A stretch of DNA of 64,000 nt from Roseivirga sp. (GTDB lineage: Bacteria; Bacteroidota; Bacteroidia; Cytophagales; Cyclobacteriaceae): assembly GCA_029262895.1 (NCBI GenBank), contig JAJCYM010000093.1:1-64000 (forward strand). The letters run 5' to 3'. The notes under the pieces are model-generated. The model did not search any database. It was not told where the DNA came from and saw nothing but the letters and a program-made list of their open reading frames with translations. The first letter of the stretch is position 1. Every line of letters begins with the position of its first letter. Positions 19,453-28,965 of the stretch are shown piece by piece. The position numbers and the translations under genes are program-made.

Positions 19453-21828
19453 TTATTCGTACCTAAGGTCATCCACAGGGTTCCTTCTTGCCGACCTAAC
19501 TGTGATAGAGGAAACCGTGAACCAAACAATACAAAATGCCAGCAAGGTGGGCACAACAAAGAGCCATAGCGAAATTTGAATTCTATTAATGTAGTCTTGT
19601 AAAAATAGATCTATGATGAAATAGGCTATCGGGATCGACAGGATTATTGCCAGCAATAGTAGTTTAGTAAAACCCTGATTGAGAAGGAAAACCAACTTAC
19701 TGATAGAGGCGCCAAGTACCTTTCGAATACTTACTTCCTTCCTTTTTTGGACGGCCGTTAAACCAACCAAACCCAGCAAACCCATTATTGAAACAGCTAT
19801 GGCCAGACCAGAAGAGTAATTCAAAGTTTTGCCCCACAGTGCTTCTTTCTCATACAGATCCTCATTGTAAACATCCATGAAAGTATACTGAAAGGGTACT
19901 TCAGGCAGTATAGTTCTCCAGGAGCTTTCAAGCTGGGCAAGAATGCCCGGCAAGACATTTGGCTTGTACTTGACATAGAGATTATTGATAAAAAAGTTAT
20001 TGCCGGCTCTCGGGTTGGCCCTTAGTATAACCGATTTCCTATCTGTATAAGCCGAAAAGAGCTGGTAATCATCAATTATGCCTACAATTCTGAATTTTCC
20101 ATCCATGATGGATGAACCAACGCCATACTCTGAACCTAGCTGCCGCAAGGCGGTTTTATTAATTAGAATGTTAGTTATGGCTGGTTCTTCAATCAATCGA
20201 TCGGCCTCATTCAGGCCCCTTCCTTCAATAAGTTTAACTCCTAGTGTTTTTAGATAATCAGGGGTCGCAAAACCCGAGATTAAAAAGAAGTTATTACCAT
20301 CCTTGTCTTTTATGGTAATGGCCTCATTCAGATTACTTGCCGCACCCATTGAAACAATATTCGGATTCACCGATAATTCTGACATGAACCTCTTTGATAT
20401 CTTTTCGGAATCAGTGTTAGGGATTTTTAAACGAATCAGGTTGTTGTCTTCATACCCTATATCCTTATTGACCAAATGGCCATGTTGCCGATTCATTGCG
20501 GCTGTTACGGTAATGAAAATCATGGCAATCAAGAATTGGAAAGTAATCATGATTTTGGTCAGTGATTGTTTGCCACCAAGGCTCACGCTCCCCTTAAAAA
20601 CCTTGGTTACCTGAAATCGAGAAAGAACAAATGCGGGATAAATTACCGACAATAGTGAGGCTAATAGAACACCGGCAAAACTTATAAGGATAAGCCCCTT
20701 ATCACTAATCAGGTTTCGTGAAAAGTCTTTTTGGGTAAGAGATTCAAAAATCGGCAATGCCAATTCGGCAAGTATAACTCCCATCAAAAATGAGATACAG
20801 CAAAGCAGGATCGCTTCGCTTAAAAACTGAAAAACGAGTTGTTTTTTTCTGGCACCAATAGTCTTCCTTACCCCTACTTCCTTTGCTCTGCTCACAGAAT
20901 TAACAATGGTAAGATTGGCAAAATTAAAGCAGGCAATAATTAGAATGAGGACGGCTATTCCAGACAGAATATAAGATTGACTAATATCTCCACCAGTCTT
21001 TCCACTATTCCAATGTACCTCCTTGAGTGGTAAGAGTCCATTAGTACTTTTTCTAGCATAGGCTTGTTCGTTGTCAGGGTCTGAATTCAGGGCCCACCGA
21101 ACATCTTTCATCTTTTTCACTACCGCATTTATATCTGCATCGGCCGCTAATTCAATAAATGAAGTGGCCGGAGTAATAAACCATACGCCCATTGACCATG
21201 GGTCCAATATCGTGGAGAATTTTTCCCATGAGAGGACCATATCAAAATTGAATGAAGAATTTGATGGATGATTTTCTATGACTGCGGTGACCAGGAATTC
21301 CTCAAAACCCTTACCCACATCCAAAGTCAATGATTCTCCGGTCGAAGAAGTGGTGCCAAAGTATTTGATCGAAGCTCTTTCAGTTAATACAATCGACTCC
21401 AGCGTGCTCAGGTTTTGATCTAAGGCGCCATCAACAAGTGCAAAATCAAACACTTCAAAAAGGCCTTTATCAGCAAAAAACATCCTTTTCTCATCAAAAA
21501 GATCATCTCCCACCTTCACGGTAGCCCCTTGCCTTCTTAATCTTGTGAAATTCTTTATTTCTGGAATTTGGCGTTCGTAAGCCTCGGCAGCCGGATAGGA
21601 TGAGGCGTGCAAGACAGCCTCCTTGTCTTGACGTTTGGTTACTGTGGTAAGGCGATAAATGTTCTCTCCATTTTCGTGTTGGCTGTCATAAGTGAGTTCC
21701 TCTTTGACAAACATGCTGATCAAAAGACAGCTGGCTATACCAATGGCAAGCCCTGAAATGTTGATTAAGGCATAGGCCTTATTCCTGAAGAGGTTACGAA
21801 AGCCGGTTTTGAGATAGTTTTTGATCAT
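19453..21828 (-). CDS. P9: ABC transporter permease, subfamily with P7
   Basis: 791 residues from ATG 21828. Motifs KEVGVRKTIGA (316-326) and KEVSIRKVLGA (697-707, Ser for Gly as in P8), tail NPVDDLRYE. The first periplasmic domain shares the ENHPSNSSFNF segment with P7 and a matching number of residues before the first motif. Its distance to P8 is 12 bp with spacer GACTCAAAGACA; to P10 it is 11 bp with an unrelated spacer. Substrate unknown. Confidence 0.92.
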   Translation of the reverse strand: MIKNYLKTGFRNLFRNKAYALINISGLAIGIASCLLISMFVKEELTYDSQHENGENIYRLTTVTKRQDKEAVLHASSYPAAEAYERQIPEIKNFTRLRRQGATVKVGDDLFDEKRMFFADKGLFEVFDFALVDGALDQNLSTLESIVLTERASIKYFGTTSSTGESLTLDVGKGFEEFLVTAVIENHPSNSSFNFDMVLSWEKFSTILDPWSMGVWFITPATSFIELAADADINAVVKKMKDVRWALNSDPDNEQAYARKSTNGLLPLKEVHWNSGKTGGDISQSYILSGIAVLILIIACFNFANLTIVNSVSRAKEVGVRKTIGARKKQLVFQFLSEAILLCCISFLMGVILAELALPIFESLTQKDFSRNLISDKGLILISFAGVLLASLLSVIYPAFVLSRFQVTKVFKGSVSLGGKQSLTKIMITFQFLIAMIFITVTAAMNRQHGHLVNKDIGYEDNNLIRLKIPNTDSEKISKRFMSELSVNPNIVSMGAASNLNEAITIKDKDGNNFFLISGFATPDYLKTLGVKLIEGRGLNEADRLIEEPAITNILINKTALRQLGSEYGVGSSIMDGKFRIVGIIDDYQLFSAYTDRKSVILRANPRAGNNFFINNLYVKYKPNVLPGILAQLESSWRTILPEVPFQYTFMDVYNEDLYEKEALWGKTLNYSSGLAIAVSIMGLLGLVGLTAVQKRKEVSIRKVLGASISKLVFLLNQGFTKLLLLAIILSIPIAYFIIDLFLQDYINRIQISLWLFVVPTLLAFCIVWFTVSSITVRSARRNPVDDLRYE

Positions 21829-21839
21829 TAGTTCAGGGT

Positions 21840-24185
21840 TTATTCGTAGCGTATGGCATCAACTGGTTTTGTGAGACCGCTCTTAATTCCATGGTAACTG
21901 ATGGTAAGCAGGCTCACAATAGTGAGCGTAGCAAAGCCAATAAGGCCTTCAGCAACCCCAAATTCAACGCGATAAGGGAAAGAACTCAACCATTGCTCTG
22001 TGACAAAGTAGGCAATGGGCAAAGCAACAGCGATAGCAATGAAAATCTGTAGTAAGAACCTGTTCGCCAGGAGTGCAAAAATACTGTGAAGACCAGCACC
22101 GAGAATTTTGCGAATACCAATCTCCTTCTTTCTTTGCTCTGAAATAAATGCAGTCAGACTGAATAGTCCAGCACAAGAAATAACCAGAATTAAGACTGAA
22201 AAGCGATCAAACAGTTGAGCTACCTTCCGCTCTTTCTCGTAAGAAGCGGCAAAGGCTTGATTCATAAAAAGATAATCAAATGGTCTTGCTTCTATTAGAT
22301 TGCCCCAAATAGATTCCAAATCAGTCAGTAGTTCTGTGGTATTTTCAGGCCGGAAACGGAGGTGAACCGCCTGAACAGCGTCAGGATTCACCGTCATCAT
22401 TAGCGGCTTAATTTCTTCTTTAGCTGACATAAAGTGAAAGTTTTTCATTACTCCCACCACTTTCCAATTATCTATCTTCTTTCCTACTGCAGTCGTCCAA
22501 CCAACCTCTTTCACAAAGGCTTCATTGACCAGAATGGCTTGATTCTCCTCACTCTTCAAAAGTTCATTAAACCCCTCTCCTTCTACCAACTCCATTTCAA
22601 AAAAATGAGGTAGGTTGGCATCCACGGACATAAAAAATGGAATCATATTGACCTTCTCATCGATGCCCTCCACATCATTCAAGCTCACAATACCACTTAC
22701 TCCTGGCAAAGGAGACCCTGATACCTCAGTAACGTAGCTCAGCCGCTCTATTTCAGTTTTAAAGTCCAGGTATTTTACATCTCCTGTATTCAATGGGTCA
22801 ATATTCAGGTTCAAGACTTGCTCTCCATTAAAACCCAAGTCCTTATCCTGAAGGAAATTGAGTTGTTTCTTGATGACCAGAGTGGCCATCAACAGTCCTG
22901 CACAGCCCGTGAATTGAAGTACGATCAGACCTTTCCTTAGCCACCCCCCCTTTGTGGTAGGCCCCTTTACCAAGGAAGTCACCTTGTGTGATGACAAAAC
23001 TAAGGCCGGGTAGAAACCTGAGGAAAACCCGACCACCGCAATAGTTCCTGTTAAAAACACGGGGATCTGCCAACTACCGAAATAATCAATGACCAATTGC
23101 TTTCCTATCAACGCATTCACCGCGGGCAACGCCCCTTCTACAATAACAATAGCCAGTACAACGCTTATCAAAGTAATGACCAGAGATTCGCTCAAGAATT
23201 GAGCTATAAGCTGTTTTTTGTATGCGCCAATAGTTTTCCTGATACCGACCTCCTTCACTCGTGCCAAGCCCCAGGCAGTAGACATATTCACATAATTGAA
23301 GCAGGCCACCAATAAAATGATCAGCCCTACAGAGCCAAAAATGTAGACGTATTTGATATCTCCACCAAAGGAATAGCGACTGGAACCGCGCACGGTTCCA
23401 TTAGTCAAATAAAGGTCTGTGAAAGGGTGAAAAGTATAGCTGTCAAGTTTTTCTTTGTTCGTGTTCTTCTCTAGAACAGATTTGGTATCTGCTTCTAATT
23501 GACTCAGGGTATACCCTTCGTCCAAAAGCAAATAAGTTACACCCTGCCCAAATCTCCAGGTTGTTTTTAACCTGCTAAACACGGGATCGTTAGAGTCGTA
23601 GCCCATCAGAAAGTTGAATTGTAGATGAGAATTACCAGGAATAGGCTCAAGCACCCCGGCCACCTTATACAGCCCCTTCTCCATAATCTCCAAAGTTTCA
23701 CCTAACGGATTTTCTTTGCCAAAGTACTTTTTCGCCATTTCAGGTGAAAGCACAATTGACTTAGGGTCTGACAATGCTGTAGCCGCATCCCCATATTTCA
23801 ACTCAAAATCAAACAAGTCAAAAATGGATGATTGCGTGTAGTAAAGGCCTTTTTCCTGAATTAGATGGTTGTCTTTTTTAATAATCAATTCTTGAGTTTG
23901 ACCAATATTCACAGCCCCCACAACTCCAGCCGTTTCTTCCATTATAGCTTCCATGTATGGAAAGGGTGGGAAGGTCGAGAAGCCAAACATATTGTTCATA
24001 ACTTCCACTTTGAAAATCCTGTCGCCCTTCTCGTGCCATTTGTCGAAAGAGAGCTCGTCACGAACAAAAAGACCTGTTAGAATAAAGCAAGCAATCCCAA
24101 TGGCTAAACCAAAAATACTGATGGCAGCATATAGCTTATTTTTGAAAATATTCCTGAGCGCTGTTTTTAGATAGTTTTTGAGCAT
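21840..24185 (-). CDS. P10: ABC transporter permease, subfamily with P12 and P15
   Basis: 781 residues from ATG 24185. The group marker is a Trp after the first helix (VRDELSFDKWHEKGDRI) where most copies have Phe-His, together with GVLEPIPGNSHLQFNF in the first domain, also seen in P12 and P15. Unlike those two, its first coupling motif is intact: KEVGIRKTIGA (311-321). Second motif KEIGIRKILGA (687-697). The tail is KPVDAIRYE, with Lys for Asn before the Pro. Spacer to the upstream P11 is AACTCAAAGCA. Confidence 0.92.
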   Translation of the reverse strand: MLKNYLKTALRNIFKNKLYAAISIFGLAIGIACFILTGLFVRDELSFDKWHEKGDRIFKVEVMNNMFGFSTFPPFPYMEAIMEETAGVVGAVNIGQTQELIIKKDNHLIQEKGLYYTQSSIFDLFDFELKYGDAATALSDPKSIVLSPEMAKKYFGKENPLGETLEIMEKGLYKVAGVLEPIPGNSHLQFNFLMGYDSNDPVFSRLKTTWRFGQGVTYLLLDEGYTLSQLEADTKSVLEKNTNKEKLDSYTFHPFTDLYLTNGTVRGSSRYSFGGDIKYVYIFGSVGLIILLVACFNYVNMSTAWGLARVKEVGIRKTIGAYKKQLIAQFLSESLVITLISVVLAIVIVEGALPAVNALIGKQLVIDYFGSWQIPVFLTGTIAVVGFSSGFYPALVLSSHKVTSLVKGPTTKGGWLRKGLIVLQFTGCAGLLMATLVIKKQLNFLQDKDLGFNGEQVLNLNIDPLNTGDVKYLDFKTEIERLSYVTEVSGSPLPGVSGIVSLNDVEGIDEKVNMIPFFMSVDANLPHFFEMELVEGEGFNELLKSEENQAILVNEAFVKEVGWTTAVGKKIDNWKVVGVMKNFHFMSAKEEIKPLMMTVNPDAVQAVHLRFRPENTTELLTDLESIWGNLIEARPFDYLFMNQAFAASYEKERKVAQLFDRFSVLILVISCAGLFSLTAFISEQRKKEIGIRKILGAGLHSIFALLANRFLLQIFIAIAVALPIAYFVTEQWLSSFPYRVEFGVAEGLIGFATLTIVSLLTISYHGIKSGLTKPVDAIRYE

Positions 24186-24196
24186 TGCTTTGAGTT

Positions 24197-26590
24197 TTAT
24201 TCGTATCTGATTGAATTCACCGGATTCGTACTCGCTGTTTTTATAGAGTGGTAGGCCACCGAAATAAAGGCGATTAATAAGGCCCCAATGCCCGTGAAGG
24301 CAAAAATCTGCCAGGAGATAACAATTTTATAAGCAAAGTTTTGAAGCCAATTGTCCATCATGTAATAAGCAAGTGGCCAACCCAGAATATTGGCGATAAG
24401 CACAAGCTTTAAAAAGTCTTTTGAAAGCACCCCTACCAAACCCGGCAGGCTAGCTCCCAACACTTTCCTAATACCAATTTCTTTGGTTCTCCGCTTCATC
24501 ATAAAGGCGGTTAGCCCGAAAAGACCCAAGCAGCCAATCACTATGGATAAGATTGAAAAACTGGTAAAGACCTTCAAAAACTGATCCTCAGCTTGGTAGT
24601 GCTCGTTAATATCCTCATCAAGAAATGTGAAACCGAAGGGCTCTGCCCCTGCAAAATTGCCCCAGACCGATTCAATGGCCTCAAGAGTTTCATCCATTTG
24701 CTCAGGAGCTATCCTGATATTCATAAAGTTCATTCCCCATGTAGCATCGGAGGCCAGTGAAAAGACTGTCGGCCGGATTTCAGAGTGCAGAGAGGCAAAG
24801 TGGAAATCCTTTACCACTCCAATAATTTTGGCCCTTTTGGTAGACCATTGTTGTCCAGTGTAAGCCCTTCCCTCCAAGCTTGTACCAATGGGATTATCCA
24901 TTTTGAAGAATTTAACTGCAGATTCATTGATGACGTATGATTCCATATAATCTGTTTGATAGTCACGATTGAATGATCGCCCTTCCAGAATTTTCGCGTC
25001 AAAGGTTTCGAAGAAGTCATGCGAAATAATCACAGTGGGTGCAGAAACACTTTCCTCAGCACCGGCTGGCAAATAAGGTCTCCAGTGCCCTACCCGGTTG
25101 GCTGGATGATTATTGCTGGCGGTAACATTGACAATGGACGAATTTCTCATCAATTCCTGTCTGATCAAATCGTAATTATCTCTGACGTTACCAATAGGCA
25201 CTACTACCACCTGTTCGGTATCAATGCCCAAATCCGTATTTCTTAAATAATTGATCTGATTCAAAATAATAAAGGTGGAAGCGATCAAAACCACCGCGAT
25301 AAAAAACTGAAATACAACCAACACATTTCTCAGGGAGAACTTGCCTTTACCAGAGTTCAATACGCTCGTCCTAAGTGCATCCGAAGTAGGCATTTTCAAC
25401 AGGAAGAGTGCGGGGAAACTTCCGGAAATGACTCCTATGAGCAAAGCCACACCGAACAAGGACAAGCCCAGCAGTAAGTCTTCCTGAATTTGGAAGTCAT
25501 AGTTACCTCCGGTCAATAAGTTAAACTGTGGCAAAGTCATTTCCACCAGAATCACGGATGCCGTACATGCAATTAATGCCACAATCACCGACTCTGCCTG
25601 GAACTGAAGTAATTGCGCAATTGGTCGAGCACCAAATACCTTCTTAAGTCCAACTTCTCTACCCCGCTGAAAGGCCCCGGCAATAGAAAGGTTAATGTAG
25701 TTGATACAAGCCAAAAGCAATATCACTATAGCTGTAGCAATAAAGATTGTGACGGTAGTCTTGTTTCCATTGGCATCCAACTCACCAACCAAATCCGAGT
25801 TGAGATGAATACTCTCCATGGCCTGTACCGAGTATTCCGCAGGGCTCTCTAATTCATAATTGGAATTAATGAAATCATTGATTCGACCTTGCAAGTCAGT
25901 CGGGCTCACACCTTCAGCAATTCTGAAATAGCTGTAATGGCTGGTTCCGTTGAAAATACGATGTACCCAGTCTCCATACCAAAGTATGCCATTGCTCATT
26001 GGTATAATAACCTCGGCTTGGAAATGTGTATTGTCAGGTAAATCCCTCACCACAGCCGTTACCTTAAAGTCCGTTTCATTCATCCGGATCACCTGACCCA
26101 TGGGGTCTTCATCACCAAAATGTCTCGCTACGGCAGTTTCAGACATCACTACCGAATTGGGTTGATGTAATGCCGTGGTCAAATCACCAGAAATGGCTTC
26201 AAAGCTGAATAGATCAAAAAAGGTAGAATCTCCCGTCACAACATTGTCCTGATTGATGTGCTGATCTCCCCGACTGATCATGGCTCCCAAATTGGCAAAA
26301 CGAGTAGGTGCTTCTAATTCAGGAAAGTTTGCTGCCAAAACCGGGAGCAATGGATAGGTGGTAGAAACTGAATATGTCTTAGCATCTCCACCTTGATTAT
26401 AGGCACCGGTGAGGCGGTAAATTCTATCAGAATCTTCAAAATGCCGGTCAAAGCTCAGTTCGTGTTTCACAAAAAGCACAATCAGAACGCAAGCAGAAAG
26501 CCCCGTGGCTAACCCTCCGATATTAATCATTGAATACAGCTTGTTTTTCAACAAGTTTCGGATGGCAATTTTAAAATAGTTTTTGAGCAT
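24197..26590 (-). CDS. P11: ABC transporter permease
   Basis: 797 residues from ATG 26590. First coupling motif is REVGLKKVFGA (311-321), with Arg for Lys and an extra Lys, similar in kind to that of P5; second is KEIGIRKVLGA (703-713); tail NPVNSIRYE. The second periplasmic domain is enlarged relative to P10, shown by the 16-residue shift of the second motif. Sequences such as LRNTDLGIDTEQVVVVPIG mark the domain start. 10 bp to P12, 11 bp to P10, so co-transcription is very likely. Substrate unknown. Confidence 0.92.
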   Translation of the reverse strand: MLKNYFKIAIRNLLKNKLYSMINIGGLATGLSACVLIVLFVKHELSFDRHFEDSDRIYRLTGAYNQGGDAKTYSVSTTYPLLPVLAANFPELEAPTRFANLGAMISRGDQHINQDNVVTGDSTFFDLFSFEAISGDLTTALHQPNSVVMSETAVARHFGDEDPMGQVIRMNETDFKVTAVVRDLPDNTHFQAEVIIPMSNGILWYGDWVHRIFNGTSHYSYFRIAEGVSPTDLQGRINDFINSNYELESPAEYSVQAMESIHLNSDLVGELDANGNKTTVTIFIATAIVILLLACINYINLSIAGAFQRGREVGLKKVFGARPIAQLLQFQAESVIVALIACTASVILVEMTLPQFNLLTGGNYDFQIQEDLLLGLSLFGVALLIGVISGSFPALFLLKMPTSDALRTSVLNSGKGKFSLRNVLVVFQFFIAVVLIASTFIILNQINYLRNTDLGIDTEQVVVVPIGNVRDNYDLIRQELMRNSSIVNVTASNNHPANRVGHWRPYLPAGAEESVSAPTVIISHDFFETFDAKILEGRSFNRDYQTDYMESYVINESAVKFFKMDNPIGTSLEGRAYTGQQWSTKRAKIIGVVKDFHFASLHSEIRPTVFSLASDATWGMNFMNIRIAPEQMDETLEAIESVWGNFAGAEPFGFTFLDEDINEHYQAEDQFLKVFTSFSILSIVIGCLGLFGLTAFMMKRRTKEIGIRKVLGASLPGLVGVLSKDFLKLVLIANILGWPLAYYMMDNWLQNFAYKIVISWQIFAFTGIGALLIAFISVAYHSIKTASTNPVNSIRYE

Positions 26591-26600
26591 GATCTGAAAA

Positions 26601-28958
26601 TTATTCGTTTCTGAGAATTTTGACAGGGTTCTTTAAAGCATTGGAGTAACCATGAAAGCCTAATATGGAGATGGTTAAGACTATTGTACCCAGCGTTGTT
26701 ACTGCGAAATACTTCACTCCTATATCAAGGTGGTAAGGGAATGACTGTAGCCAGTTTGATAACAAATAGTTGCTAATTGGAATAGCCAAAAGCAGTGCTA
26801 TTATAACCAACCAAATAAACTTTTGGCCCAAGGTCTTAATGAGATGTACATAATTGGCACCGAGTACCTTTCTAATGCCTATTTCTTTCTCTCTTTGCCT
26901 GGCCTCAAAATTGGCAAGGGCAAACAACCCCAGGAATGCCACTATCATCAAGAGTGCGGTAAGAATATCAAAGACCTTGACCAGGCCGGCTTCCTTTCTG
27001 TAGCTGTCATCAAAATATCCTTCCATTAAGCTAAACGTAAAAGCTCTGCCGGTCCCAAAGGAGGAACAGACCGATTCAATTTGCGCCAGAACTGCATCCT
27101 TGTTTTCAGGCCTGAAGCGGATGTGAATATTGGTGACCTTCTCCGGGCTATACTGCATTAGCAATGGCCCTACTTTGGACTTTGCAGAAGAGAAGTGAAA
27201 ATCTTTTACTACTCCCACAATCTTATATTTGGGTGCTAATTCAAACCCAATGGGATCAATAAGGCCCAGCTCCTTAACAACTGTCTCATTTACTAAAACT
27301 GAGTTCCTCAGTTCGTCATCAGTCAAATCTTCAAGTCCCTGTCCTGCAATAAGTTCCACCCCAAAATATGACCTGAACCCCTTATCTACCTGAAGATAAG
27401 TAGGAGTAATCATCTGCTTCTCCCCATCCTTTTCGACTTCCATGTTGACTACAGAATTCGAAGTTGGAAGTGGTGAACCACTAATATCTTCTATGATGGG
27501 GATTCTCTCCAGTTCAGATTTAAGTTCAAGGTATTTTCCACGGAATCCATTCATGCTAAGATTCAAATTGACCACGTTCTCGCTGTTATAACCCAGGTCG
27601 AAATCAATCAAATACTTTGCCTGCCCCCGAATCACAAGAGTGGCAATAACCAGGCCTCCACATATCATAAATTGCAATACAATAAGCGCCTTTCTTAAAC
27701 CATACGACTTTGTAATTGGTGAGTCTCCTTTCAATGAATTAGCCAGATTCAATTTACTGGCTACAATGGCCGGGTATATTCCCGACAAAAGTCCTACTAA
27801 GAGTGTCAGCAGGAATGGTATCCATAATACAGAGAGGTCGGTGAAATAATCAATACCGAGCTCCTTTCCAATGGTTGTGTTGATATAGGGCAGGGTAATT
27901 TCCATCGTGATCAATGCCAGTACCAGGGCCAATATTGAATAAGTCAATGATTCGGTAACAAACCTGATTATGAGGTGCAGCCTGGAGGCGCCCACTATTT
28001 TTCTAATCATGACTGCCTTGGTCTTTGTAAACAGTCTGGCACTTGTAAGGTTTACATAGTTGAAAGTGGCCACAAAAAGTATCAGAATTCCTACGATTGA
28101 AAAGATGTAGAGGTATTTGGTATCTCCCCCAAACAAGTTGTCATCATTGAAGCGCATGGTAGTACCTGTCAGGTACAATTCACCAAAATTGCCAAATACA
28201 AACTCCTTCATGTCACTGACCTGGCCATTTCTTGCCAATAGTTCTTTGGTATCACTTTTCAATTGCTCCAGGTCATATTCAGGAGCCAACAGCAGATATG
28301 CTAGTCCCCCACTCCCAAAGCTCCAGTTATTCTTTAGGGAAGAGAATCTCGGATCATTGAAATCCATGGGACTTATTAGGTCGAATTGCAGATGAGAATT
28401 TCTGGGTATCGGATTCAAAACACCAGTAACTTTGGAGAAGCCACTTCCTTTGATCTCCAGCATTTGTCCAACTGGGTCTTCACCACCAAAGTACTTTCTT
28501 GATATTTCTTCCGATATAACTATACTTTTGGGTTCGTCAAGTGCAGTGTCGGAATCTCCATACTTCAAACTGAAATCAAAAACATTAAACAGAGAAGAAG
28601 TTGAATAATACACCTCTTCCTTGATCCACTCCTCACCCAATTTCACGTCTATTGGCAACTCAAAACTTAAGTTCACCGCATCTACCACTACTGAAGAGCT
28701 TTCTTTGATTCCTTCAGCATATGGTATTGGAGGGTATAGAAAAAAAGACATATCACTACTACCACCCCATTTGATTTTAGCCGCATAAATATTGTCTACC
28801 TTATCGTGCCACTTATCATGAGTCATCTCGTCCCGAACAAATAATGCGACTACCAGAAAACAGAACATTCCCAGGGACAAACTGCCTATGTTTAGTAAAG
28901 CATAAAAGCGCTCCTTCCGGAAACTTCTTATTATGGATTTGAAGAGATGGTGTAGCAT
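26601..28958 (-). CDS. P12: ABC transporter permease with a degenerate first coupling motif
   Basis: 785 residues from ATG 28958. Same subfamily as P10 and P15 (RDEMTHDKWHDKVDNIYAAK; GVLNPIPRNSHLQFDL). The first cytoplasmic motif reads KAVMIRKIVGA (314-324): the Glu and Gly found at this place in almost all other copies are gone. The second, KEIGIRKVLGA (691-701), is normal, so the two halves should interact unequally with an ATPase. Tail NPVKILRNE. The gene begins MLHHLFKSIIRSFRKERFY, differing from the MLKNY or MFKNY start of most copies. 7 bp to P13. Confidence 0.92.
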   Translation of the reverse strand: MLHHLFKSIIRSFRKERFYALLNIGSLSLGMFCFLVVALFVRDEMTHDKWHDKVDNIYAAKIKWGGSSDMSFFLYPPIPYAEGIKESSSVVVDAVNLSFELPIDVKLGEEWIKEEVYYSTSSLFNVFDFSLKYGDSDTALDEPKSIVISEEISRKYFGGEDPVGQMLEIKGSGFSKVTGVLNPIPRNSHLQFDLISPMDFNDPRFSSLKNNWSFGSGGLAYLLLAPEYDLEQLKSDTKELLARNGQVSDMKEFVFGNFGELYLTGTTMRFNDDNLFGGDTKYLYIFSIVGILILFVATFNYVNLTSARLFTKTKAVMIRKIVGASRLHLIIRFVTESLTYSILALVLALITMEITLPYINTTIGKELGIDYFTDLSVLWIPFLLTLLVGLLSGIYPAIVASKLNLANSLKGDSPITKSYGLRKALIVLQFMICGGLVIATLVIRGQAKYLIDFDLGYNSENVVNLNLSMNGFRGKYLELKSELERIPIIEDISGSPLPTSNSVVNMEVEKDGEKQMITPTYLQVDKGFRSYFGVELIAGQGLEDLTDDELRNSVLVNETVVKELGLIDPIGFELAPKYKIVGVVKDFHFSSAKSKVGPLLMQYSPEKVTNIHIRFRPENKDAVLAQIESVCSSFGTGRAFTFSLMEGYFDDSYRKEAGLVKVFDILTALLMIVAFLGLFALANFEARQREKEIGIRKVLGANYVHLIKTLGQKFIWLVIIALLLAIPISNYLLSNWLQSFPYHLDIGVKYFAVTTLGTIVLTISILGFHGYSNALKNPVKILRNE

Positions 28959-28965
28959 AAGTTCT